From Lutjanus erythropterus (lineage: Eukaryota > Chordata > Actinopteri > Lutjaniformes > Lutjanidae): a stretch of 64,000 bases of DNA. The stretch spans positions 6,655,519-6,719,518 of the forward strand of contig CM034605.1 in assembly GCA_020091685.1 (NCBI GenBank), written 5' to 3'. The notes under the pieces were generated by a model. The model was not told where the DNA came from. It saw only the letters and a list, made by a program, of their open reading frames with translations, and made no database searches. Each line of letters starts with the position of its first letter. Positions within the stretch are counted from its first letter, which is position 1. Shown piece by piece: positions 1 through 11,587 of this stretch. The position numbers were made by a program, and so were the translations under genes.

Positions 1-2205
1 TTCACTTTTCCATTTTGAAGAACTCGTCTTTAACAAACTTTATTTCATAACGAAAAATCCCCACATTTCTTGAGGGAGTTTTATATTACTGACATAAGTT
101 TTGAAATAACTCGCTTGTTGATCTTAGTCTTTATCCATGATGTGTATTGTAATTTCCTGATTTTAGACAAGTTCTTGGCTGATGAATTGTTTTTAATATA
201 ATCATGCCAAGATGACATGAATGTAGAAAATATTTAATTATAAATAAGTTATAATTTTAATAACTTTGAGATGTTGAAAAGGCCTCTGATTTTGTGGTAT
301 TATTTTCAGGATACAAATTGAAACAATTAGACTGGGCTAATAATTATAATAATGATCATGATGATAATATTAAGAACTCTATCAATATTACCTTTATAGC
401 CTATACTTTAACAAAAAAACAAAAAAACAAACAAAAAAAAACACCTCACTTCATGCATGAGTTTAAAGATTTAAGTTTTGAGTGAATTTAGGACCGTATG
501 TAATAAAATAAAACAGTTACAATTTCTGTGTATAACACGGAGACTTTACAAAGGAGAAAGTGCAGTTTTAATTCTGATTTACGGACGATTAGGAGCTTTT
601 AAAACTGCTTCCCAAAGTGTGGTCCGCGGGCCTCCACCCCAAAACTTTTGACATTGACAGTACTCGTTTCTTCTTGGCACCATCATCTTTCTCTCACACC
701 GAGTCACAGGCCGAAATAGCGCGAATCTATTTAGTCGTCCTCACCAGGAAAAAGAAACCCTAGAAGTCCCCTTTGGCCAAACCTTTGCCTTCGATTCCCC
801 GTTTATCAGACTGATCCGCAGTAAATCATCGCTGCAGTGGCTCAATAGACGCCGTTTCGCTGCCATAGAGAAGCACTTAGGGCCTAATCATAAATTCCCT
901 CCTTAATACCATGTCAGGACATGACAGAAGGACAAAGAGGTGGTGGATCACAGCTCACCTCTGCAGCAGTAAAACATCTGTCTGCTTTGGACGACTCATG
1001 CAGCTCGATTTTTGTTGGTTTTATGTTGATTTAAGACACATCAGGAGCTCAGTTGGCTTCATATTTGACCCCAGGACCTGTAAAGCATTAAGTTAGCTGT
1101 AATTTAGCAGGCAGCCTCCAACAGTATCACCTCAGACTTATAGACACATAGACTGGGTTGCACCAACAATGATTAATTTTATCTAAGATTAATGGTAATC
1201 AAAAGTTTTGCAAAACTAGGTTTAAAAAGAGTATTTAAAATTAAGCAGAGTTCTACTGTACAATTAAAAACTAATCTCACCTTAGTGAATCTAAGTTTAG
1301 TGATGTGAACTGAAATTAAATAGTTTAATCAATAAAGAAATGCTTGCTTACCCAATTTGAAACAAACAAAAACACATTTGAGTGCTGTCAGGACCTGGTA
1401 AAAGACAGACAAGGACAAAGCTTACATTGAGAGGTTTAAATGTAATCTTTCTCAAATGCAAAGTTGTTTAAACATTTGGTGTAACATTATTTAAGTTAAC
1501 TTTAAACAAACTGACTTCAGCTCCTATGTCTCCTTGTTGTTCCGGCTCATTAATATCTGCAGCTGTCCAAGTCAAAGAAGAATAATCCAAACTTTTTAAA
1601 ATGAGTGCCAACACCCCATAAAGCCTCAGTGACAATATATCAAGACAGAGAGATCTTTTCTGTGTGAACATAGACTACAGGCAGCAGAAGAACACATGAA
1701 ATAATACAATATGGTAGTAATCATGGAGAATGGCAGGCTCGGAGGGGATGGGACACCCAGCACCTGCCTGTTCTGTTGTAAACTACCTCACAGTTGATGA
1801 TGACAGCACTGAGTTGGGTGAAAATGAGGTAACATTAGGCTTCTTTCTCACCCTTTCTCACCGCACACAGTTTTAGGGATCCAATTACAGTCAAGTGCTT
1901 CTCTTGCGTCTTTATGTGACCCAGGCGAGGCAGGGCACCCGTAGGTGCTGCGACCATTGCACCTGTACCTCCTGGTGAGGTTCCATTATGCTGGCCTCGC
2001 CATAAGCGAGGCTGAGCAGCAGGGGAGACAGATGGGAGGAGGGTCAGGTTACCCCTGCTGCTGCTGCTGCTGCTAGCACTGCAGGGCCAGGGTCAGAAAG
2101 CCCATGGTAACAGCACCATCATGTCAGCAGATAAAACCCACACCCACTGCTCCACAAAATCTGAGGTTACACAATTAGCTGAGAGAAAAACAACAAAAAA
2201 AAACA
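1..2205. other. Downstream intergenic DNA
   Basis: This is A+T-rich sequence past the presumed end of ralgapa2. It holds a MITE copy from 1153, a (CTG)-type run at 2057-2074, and short open frames without family resemblance. I see no other gene. Confidence 0.5.
1153..1450. mobile_element. MITE copy with CTGGGTTGCACCAAC end
   Basis: The left end CTGGGTTGCACCAACAATGA matches both ends of the complete element at 15287-15628, and similarity continues through the GTTTAAAAAGAGTA and AATTAAAAACTAATCTCA parts. I did not find the right inverted repeat, so the copy is broken or longer. The right limit is approximate. Confidence 0.55.
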
Positions 2206-4827
2206 TAGAATTTCAAATTGATTTAATGAAATGTTTCAATTTTCACATTTCTAATAAAGATAGCAGGACTTCGGTCGTTAAAAACAGTTTGATATGTTGA
2301 CAAGTAATGATGAAATCTTCAAGCTTTTTTTCCTCTTTTTCTTATACAAAGATTATATTACAGGCATTAATATATTTATATTCGGAGGACAGCAAAGCCC
2401 TCAAATTTGACACAATGTACAAGGATTTTCTAAAACGAGAAGAAAAGCAAAAACATACTAGGACTAAACACTAGCTCATTTTTTCTTCACGTATATAAGA
2501 CACACAATCCTTATCTTGGTCCAAACTAACATCTCCAGCAACTATAAGCCACCAAAGGGGGAGCACAGACCCCTTCAACAGACATCATCTATAGCCTACA
2601 ATCTTTAGATCAGCATCCTGGGTGGTTCCTTCAAGTGGCTTTGCGGGGGAAATAAAAACCATAGATGTGATCCAGGCCTATATATCTATACATTCTTCAA
2701 AAAAAAAAAGCACAAAAACAGATCTGTCAGTCCTCCCGCTGTTTGGATTCCCCATTTTCTGCTCCGGGGAATGAACAAACAAAAGGAGGAGGAGGAGGAG
2801 GCGAGAGTCAAAAAATGACAGGAGAGCATGGGGGGAAAGTAAGGCATAGTAGTAGCGCAACAGATGGGGATAGTGTTGCAGCTTGGGTGGAGCCCTCAGA
2901 GGGTGTGAGTGTATTAATGTGTGTGTGTGGGGAACACCTGGCTACCATGACAACCTGAGCAGGGCCAGGTTGGAGAAGAAGTAAGAGCGCCGGCCTGGCT
3001 GTTGCTAGGAGGGCAGTTAGAGTTCAGCTCTGGCATCCCACCTAAACCCCCACCACCACCCCCAACCACCAACCTCTCCTGTGGCCTCAGGAGGCGACAT
3101 GGGGAGAGGATCATGGGAAGGAGGAGGAGGAGGAGCCGGTGCCACTTGATTCCATTCAGATAAAGACAGAGCAGCACACCACCTATAATAAAGACTAAAC
3201 AGAGAACCTTGTGATTCTGATTCCATCTGTTGCTGTTGTTGTTGTTGTTGTGGGAAGCACAGTGATGGCGACCTTTAAGGGAGGAAAACACTTTGTTTCA
3301 GACACTAACGAGGAGACGTGATGCAGGGTTTCCATGGTTTGTCTCACACGATGAAGATGAGAAACTAAAATGTGATTATGGGGAGTTAGGGTGGGTGTGG
3401 GACAGCATCTTAGGGGACAGACATTACACAGGCACTGCGAGAGGCTCCCTCTGAAACTCACACATACATCCACACAGTCACTTTCTCTCACACAGACACA
3501 CACACACACACCAGTGCATGGAGTTAAGATTCACCTGAGGCTCTGGCGGCATTTTTCCTCGAAACAGCAACATGAATACATTAACAACACAACAGCAAAA
3601 TAATTCATCAAATAGTCCTTTCTATGTACATCAAGCAAAGAGACAAACTTAAAGCAATTTACAACCAAAGAACGAAAGAGACACATTCAATGTTAATCAA
3701 TGACAGTGAGTGCAAAAATCCATGAAAAAAAGAAAAATATTGGTTGGGAACGTTGGAATGTCAATGTCGTAGCTTCACAGGAGGACAGGGGAAACTGATA
3801 GCGGAGGAAAGAGACAGGGGGACTTATTCAATTACCGGACATGAGCCTATGTTAACAACATCAGAAGACAATTACAAACGCAGTCTTTTCTCATTCCAGC
3901 AGAGTTGCATAAATCAAATCGTGACACGATCCATCGGAATTCATTTAAAAAGGAAAATTAGAGTGATTAAAAAAGAAAACACCCAAACAAATTTCAGCTC
4001 AAGTTAGAAAGATGTCATTGATTGTCCACTCTGGGTTCAAAACTATTAAAAAGCATCTGACTGCACGCGCTACATGGACTGTGTAGAAGTCGGTGTAGCG
4101 GTGAAGCGAGCACAAATCAATCTGGGGAGGTGTTCCCCTTGTATCAGTCTTTTCTCCTTTTCATTTAGGGAGATGGTCCCAACAAACTGAAGTGGTATCT
4201 TTGACATGAAAGGTTGTGGCAGGTGTAGGAGGAGGTAAAAAAGGCAAGACACCTTTATAAATGCATACCAATCTCTTGTGCAGTATTAGCATGATGCCAT
4301 TTACAGCTGTGTCATTCAGTGCTTTGTCACATTAAGTTTTGAGACAGATGAGATATAGAAACAGGGTAAAGCAGTCTCCCATTCCCTTACTATAGTAAGA
4401 ACTTTTATCCCTCTAGTGCGTCATATGTGCACTAGAAAGTGAGAATAAAAATGATGTTTCTATTACAGGTTGCTTCAAGACTTCTTAGTCAAGTCTTCCT
4501 ACGTTGCCGAATCTTAAGCTGAAACCACCAGGATGAACATAAATAGCTTAGTCACATGTCCATCTCGTTTTAAGCAGTTAAACACCACAACAAATGGAAA
4601 TGTATCAACAAAATCAACGATTGCCACTTAAATTAAAAATTGCAATATGCTCCAGTTACATGTTTATAATATGACACAAAATAAAAACAAAGAGAAACAA
4701 TACACGCCAAAAAAAAGAAAAAAAAATCTCTTGCAGTCACGGCTGGGTGTGTGAGGTTCTTCAAGAAAAGATTAAAGGCTGCACTTGGAGAGGGGAAGGA
4801 AGGAAAAGGGGATGGGGTTTGAAGAGC
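2206..4827 (-). other. ralgapa2: Probable 3' UTR of ralgapa2
   Basis: The untranslated region is taken from the TGA stop to the first AATAAA/ATTAAA signal I found on the minus strand. I saw neither hexamer between 4827 and 2228. The stretch is unique-looking, with GGA and CAA/GTT short repeats near 2783-2802, 3118-3133 and 3229-3250. Open frames inside it (for example 3291-2914) are low-complexity and not credible genes. The 3' limit is inferred. Confidence 0.5.
2222..2227 (-). promoter_or_regulatory. Candidate poly(A) signal ATTAAA
   Basis: ATTAAA reads on the minus strand. A T/GT-rich downstream element (complement of 2186-2208) begins about 15 nt further on, the usual arrangement for cleavage near 2205-2215. 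A more distal AATAAA lies at 44-39. Confidence 0.45.
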
Positions 4828-4988
4828 TCAGTTGGAGGATTTGCTTATAGCGCTGGCTGATCGGCGGAGTTTTCCAGAAACTCGGTTCTTTGTGGCACGG
4901 GGCATTGTGGGAGAAACCTGGTCGACGGAGTCCGGCACTCCTGTGGTGGTGTTTCCGGCGTCGGTGGTCACGCTGCCGGTGAAGGAGC
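4828..4988 (-). CDS. ralgapa2: ralgapa2 exon E15, C-terminal tail and stop
   Basis: The exon has 161 nt: GC completing Gly, 52 codons, then TGA at 4830-4828. It encodes [18 protein letters not shown], then [20 protein letters not shown], then [13 protein letters not shown]. The acceptor is ctcctcctccag and the phase matches E14 exactly. The tail is Ser/Thr-rich, then basic, with RRSAS fitting a basophilic-kinase site. The mammalian protein, as I remember it, ends near SLSGTD, so this tail may be lineage- or isoform-specific. Confidence 0.82.
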
Positions 4989-7900
4989 CTGGAGGAGGAG
5001 AGGAGATGGAGGGAGAGTTTGTATCCAGACAGAAACAGAGGCAGAGCTGGTCAGACATGGCAGGGGCTCATTGGGCTTTGTGTGATTGCTGTTGATCCCA
5101 GCATGCTTTGTCATGCATGTGGCTGCTCCCACAACCAAGATCACCCAGTTTGTTCGATTTTCACCAACATTCACAAAACTTACAGTGCAAACTGTGAAAA
5201 AAAGTGTCAGGATTTAAGTGTGTTCTCCCCCTTTAAAGGGATATTTTGCATTTTTTGAGGTGGGGTTATATGAGGTATTATCTAGAGTGCATGACGGTCA
5301 GGACAGCCTAGTTTAGAGAAGCAACAGAGTTACAGGTGAAGGAAACTAAGCCATGTCCTGCTGTGGACAGGGTCAGCAGCAAAATGCATTTTAGTCACTT
5401 AAAAAAGGTGCAAAAAGCCAAATATCACTCCCTCCAATGCCACCAGATTCTTTTGGCAAAAACAGTAATTTTACCTTGCAAGCACGGGAGTTGCCGTCTA
5501 CCGCTGCCTTGATTGGTTAGGTTTTTTTGTGTTATTGTGTGACTTTGGTGAATCTGAACAAACCTTTTAAAACACTTTCGTCTCACAATAATACAAACTA
5601 ACTAACCAATCAAAACACCAATAAATCACACGTATTCTTCGAAGTAAGTTTGTACCAAAGGAGCCCGGTGGCTTTGCAGGGAGCTCGATTTGCCTTATAT
5701 AACGGTGGTTTCCTGTCGGAAAAGGCTGTGTGACGGCAAGGTAAAATGGTGAAGATAATCTAAATGTAGCGCATACGTAAATGCATAATATGTAAATTCT
5801 GCCACTAGGGAATAATAAAAGATGTAGACTGATGAAGTTGTGAAGGAGTGTGGGATCATGGGAGACGTTTTCTGCATTTTTAAACAACCATCACCATAAG
5901 TTTATGAAAATCTATCTGACATGATTCAGGCAGAAATCAATTTCATGGACGAGGACATGTATTTAAGTTTAGTCATGTTCGCCAACTTCCTCCTTTACTC
6001 TTTGACATATCCTTTGTTTTCAAGTAAGTTAAAGCAAGTAGCAACTAGCTAGCAATGCTATCAGGAAATAAACCATTACCTTGAAATAAATATGAATTTC
6101 TCTCTGTCCTAAAGTTGTTGAACACATTTGGGATAATCTAAGTGCACAACTCAAAATATGTATCATATGTCTAGTATTTTTAGACACTTTAACGCAGGAA
6201 TATTACATGTTATAACATTAAACTGATATTGATTTATTTAGGTGGCTAAATATGTTTTGCTGCAGACCATATCCACAGCAGTAGATTGCTTAGCTTCCTA
6301 AACTGGTACTCCTGCTGCTTCTCCAAACTGGGGGCTACAGTGGACCACCATCTATTGTAAGTAAAACACTGAGTCTGGATAAGTACCTCATACAACCCCA
6401 CATCAAACAATCTGAACTACCCCTTTCAGTCATTAGAGTAAAGATTTGAGAAAGCAAATCAAATATTTCAGGAATTGCATGCCTTTTTCACATGCTGTAG
6501 ATAAGCAATGCCTACTAAAAGAGAAGCTGCCTTTCCTCCCAATACAGTTTTTACAGATGCTTACAAGATAGAAAAAATGAGAGGTAACCTTTGTAGCTAC
6601 GAACGGAAAAAAAAGTATTCAGTTCACAGTGTGACAGCAGAATGCTTTGAATGAAAATAAAATTACACATTATGCTCTTGTTGTGAACATGCGGAGCCTT
6701 CCCATTGTCAAACATTGTCCTTTTTCAAAAAACTTCACATCCATGATTACGGGATGGCAAATAGTAATAAGCAGGGAGGTGGGCATCAAATGCTGGTGAG
6801 GACAATCAAGTATTGTGAGCGTCGCCCCGACTTCCTCAGTGTGCCCCTGACCAAACCGAACCCCCCTCCAACCTCACCCTTCCCACCCGCCTCTGCCCCA
6901 TGCCTCGAGTTTAAACAACTTTTCTGCTTTGTCGAGATGGCATCTGGTTGCCTATTTTCTTTCCTATCCTTTTATTTCCTGCCATTTTTTCGGAGGCATC
7001 TCAAGTTGCAGCGGCTAAAAGGAATGGCAGATGGCTGGAGTAACAGACACTCAGCAGCACAGTGGACACCGGCAGCATCCAGGGCCGCGGCTCGCTGGGA
7101 GAAGAGGGCTGGGCTATGGATGAAACATTGGGTATGTGTATTGTGTAGAGGGGGGATGAAAGGGGGGGGTTCTGTACATGCATTCTCAAATCTGCATTTG
7201 AATATAAAAAAGGGGACGGGCTTGGCTAAAAATGTGGGCTGGCCTTCTGGACAGAACATTCCCGTATTCTTCTACTCATTCCTACAGTAAACACTTTGTT
7301 TTCTAAACTAAACTCCAGCTGCATAGGCTGTAAAGACGTATGACAGGCAGGAGAAAAGCAACTACCTATTAAAGCTAATATGCACAGACAATAGTGTGGT
7401 ACAGTTCACCACCCACTCAACAGACTTCCCTTTTCGTTTAGCGGCCATTAAAACATGCTGCACTAAACAGTCATCACTCCCACTGTGGCACTTAATGACT
7501 GTGGTTGCATCGGTTTCTAAATGATGTTCTTCACTGTATGGCCTTATGTAAGAATTAATTTTCATAGTAAGTTACTGAGTGAAAAAATAGAAGAGGCTAA
7601 TGTGTCATTATTATCGTCAATAAACCCCAGCATTTCCGCTCCTTACTCAGCCCAATCTGCCTTATGGTGAGGTTAATTTCAGATGGAAAGAAGAAGAAGG
7701 GAGAGACTGAGAGAGAAAGAAAACAAAGAAAGTCTTTAAATGGACCCTGCCATCCCATTGGTCCCCTCTGCAGCAGTTCAAACAAGGCTTTAGATGACAA
7801 AGACGTCTTCCAGTGCGGCAGGTGTTAGTCTCAGAGTCTGCCCCAGGCGAACAGGCACACTCCAACAGGAGGAAATGAGGGGGGTGGAGGAGGGATTGAG

Positions 7901-10900
7901 GAAAAAAAAAGGAAAGAAAGAAAAGAGAAAAGTGTTTGCTGGGGGAAGAGATAAAGGCGCGCCACATGCAGAAGCGAGGGCCAGAAGTGTAGCCGTATTG
8001 TTCATGCTGCTACTTAGTCAGGTGCTAATTGTCCCCGCCGTGCATCACTTTCAATTACCAGCCTGGCCTAAACAGTAGGACACCCCCCAAATAAACAGCC
8101 TGGTTTCTCTGTCCCCTTCCCTTTGTCAGAGCACTCAGTAAATAAAGCGTGGTTAGTACTGAATGAAAAAAGAGGGGTGGGTTGGAGGGGAAAACAGCCA
8201 GGATGAGTGATCGAGCGAAGGGTAGGTAGTCCGCTGGACGGTAACAAGCTTCCGGTCTGACTCGGGGCTTACCTTCGCCACATACAGTATTTGGACCTTT
8301 AAAGATATTTTTAATCTAAAAGGGAAAAACAGAGTAAGAGCATCACATAAGACACACACCAAACCATACTGCAGCAGAACACAACACAACGCTGCTGAAA
8401 CGTCACTGATTAAGAGGGATGTTCAGGCAGCTTGTGTGGCGTTGAGGTTAGTCGTCACTGGAGGGTTTAAAAGTCACAGATGGTTAACTGCTTTGGGTGA
8501 GGAGTTAATCAACAAGTGCCATTTTCCTGAAGAAACCTTTGAGTACTTTTCATGTGGATGTCCAGTCAGTGTTAATGGTAAATAAAATCAGCTAAATTCC
8601 TCTGAGCTGCTTGACCAAGAAAGAGTTCTGCTTGTGGAGCCGTTCTGGCAGTGCCTAAATGTACCAGGATGCATTGCGTGCAAACTTCTGATGTCCATGT
8701 TGTTGTGTATCACCACTCTTGCCTGTAAGTATGACTTTGTTGGCAAAAACATCGCTTTAGGTAACAAAAAATGTTTCTCTGACATGACCCCAGGCTATTT
8801 AGAGGTGGAGCCTAGAGCTCCAGAGAACAATACTTCAAAATCACCAACAAAGTTAAGGAAATCTATGTTAAAAAGGGGTTTATGGGAACTGTAGGTTCTG
8901 TGGTGGATGTCCAGAATCTGTTGTGCATTTGTTTTGGTATTGTCCATTTGTGGACATTTTCTGGCAGAACCTGTGTGTTTTTATTGTAGAAAAAAAAATC
9001 ATCAGGGTTTTGTCCTGTTTGGAAAAATGTGTAGTTTGGTGTTGTTGAAGATGGTGTCCAGAATGATTAACATGATTAACCTTATTACTATAATAGTGAC
9101 ATTTCATATCCATAAATGTAAATTTACAGGTAGGAAGGCTTTCTTTGCTCTATTCAGTAAGTAATTCAAGCAATACATTTGTTCAATTTGACACTCAAAA
9201 ATAATTAAAACTGTTACAGCTTGTAATGAGTTAAACAATTTATATACATTTTTATCTTTTATTTTATTTTTATACTGTCTAGATTAAAAATGTATGTTTG
9301 TTTCTCTTTTTATATTCTTTTATGTGCATGTTTTTCTTTCTTGTGCTCCCCTTTGTTCAGGATTTTTGCATGCACTGAGGAATTTACCACTTCACCTGAC
9401 TACATTTACCATCAGCACTGAGTGAACATCCACATGAAAAGTGCAGATTTTTCCATTTAAGACCATAATGTCTGATGGTGCCTGATAAATCTGTCCAATT
9501 CACAGATTTCAAAACTACAATTTTTGAAATCCAAAAACATTGATGGTGGACAGTTTACATGGCAACAGCAGGCTGAGAAACATTTACAATCAGTGTTACT
9601 ACCAGACAGGGTTACAGGGTGAGAAAAGTACAAGATGCTGGGGCACCTCAGAGAGTCATGGGAGCTTTTAAGTTTTTATCCACTTGAGACAAGAATTGCC
9701 TTCTCGTGTGCAGTTATTCATTTTCAAAAAAGTTTAGAGGATGAACAGAAAAAAGCAAAATAATAAAAAGTGAGCAAAGCAGTGCAGGTGTAACACAGCA
9801 AGTGCACTGTGGATGGAGTCTGTATGACAGATGGACTAGCTCATGCAAGAAGCCATGACTAGCTGGATGAGGTCGGTGTTGCATTCGGGATCATGGAGGA
9901 CAAGACTGTGGAGAATGCTGACAAGCCAAACAGGTTAAGAGATGGGTGATGAACAGAAGACTGCAAAGGGTTAAATGCCTCACAACACTGGTGAAACACT
10001 GCAGGAGTGCTTCATTTAGCCATCAGCATGCAGAATCTGTCAGACCTGCTTTCTACTTTTACAAAAGAGCTAAATCAAGCGCAACCTCCAGTTATTTGCT
10101 GATGGTGGTTGGGTTCACTGTGACCTAAATGAACGAATGGATGGGTGGAAGTTGGTGGGCTGGGGCTGGGCGTCATGCCTAGTGTGGAGGAAGCAGGCAG
10201 AGTCTTACAGTCCAGTTTGGCCCAGGGGTACTCCATGTCCCAAACCATCCCCGGCCAACGCCTGCACGCTGTCATGGAGCATGGATGACATGTTAGTGGC
10301 AGCAATGGGAGCCAGAGCAAGATGGAACGGACAGACATATGGATGGACAAACTCACAAACACATACACTCTCACACTCACACACAAAAGGCATGGGAGGG
10401 CAGTAGTACATTTCAGAGAGGTGGGAATGAGCAGCAGTGTCAGCCAGCCATCACTGCTACATTGAAGATATGTGCTTAATGGGACACAGATGATCAGGCA
10501 TGACAGACTACAATGATAAACTTAGATGCATTATATATGTGGCTTAAAGCATTACATAAGCACATCATGACTATGGTTTTTCAATTCATATGCAACATTC
10601 TTTGACATTTTTCACTATTTTCTTGACATTTTTTAGACTAAAAGATTGATCAACAAAAAAAATCAGATTAACTGATAATAAAAATAATTATTAGTTGCAT
10701 CCCTAGTAGTCGCACCTGATATGTGTGTTATCTTAAGAACACCTCAGGTAAGATTTCCAGGGATTTATTGGCTGAAAATGAAAGTATTCAAATGGAATTA
10801 TTAAAATATGATGCATGCATTTAATGTCACTTTTGGGGGCCACAAAAAATGTCTGCACTTTGAGAAGCCATGCCTTAATTAAAAGGAGCTGTTTAGATCT

Positions 10901-11555
10901 ACAGAGGGCGCAGAGCTTCTTCCATGCAAGCCATCATGTTGAATCACCACGTTTCTACAGTAGCCCAGAATGGACCAACCAAACACTGGCTTTAGATACG
11001 GCCTTTCATGTTTTCTGCAAGTTTCATGGCCACTGTAGATTTTCCTGCACAATTTAAAGGGGAGAGTGAGAGGAGGTGTCACTGCTAGATGCCACTAAAT
11101 TCTTGATTTTTTTTTTTTTTTAATTTTGTAAGATTTCTTTACATTAATGAAAAAAACTTATTTCACACTAGCCTATATTCTATGTCTGCTTCGCTAAGCA
11201 CTTCGTTGAAGCTCTATGACGCTCATACAAACCCAAGATACCACATTTCCATGGCTCCACCATAACATAAAATAAATTTATACAAGATTCTGTATCATTT
11301 CATACTTATTTTGCTAAAACTGTTAAATATAAATTGAACTTTGAAAATCCTACAAGAATTAAAATATAGCTCTGTGGGTTTGAACCCATGAAACTGGAAG
11401 TATTTAAGCCCTCTTCTATAAAAGACCGCAACATCGCAGAGCAAAGGTCTTTTGCTTATTTGTTATGTTATGATACCATTGTTTTCCTTCACAATACCAA
11501 TTCTGGTACCTGAACTTAATGTATCGGCCAATACTACCAATCTGAGGCCAGTGCG

Positions 11556-11587
<32 letters not shown>

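Noticed and set aside
2914-3291. 125-codon minus-strand frame with poly-Leu and poly-Gly
   Set aside because: Made from GTT/GGA simple repeats in the presumed 3' UTR; not protein-like.
6715-7290. 191-codon open frame on the plus strand
   Set aside because: No recognisable domain, mixed low-complexity content, and it lies inside a ralgapa2 intron. Chance open frame.
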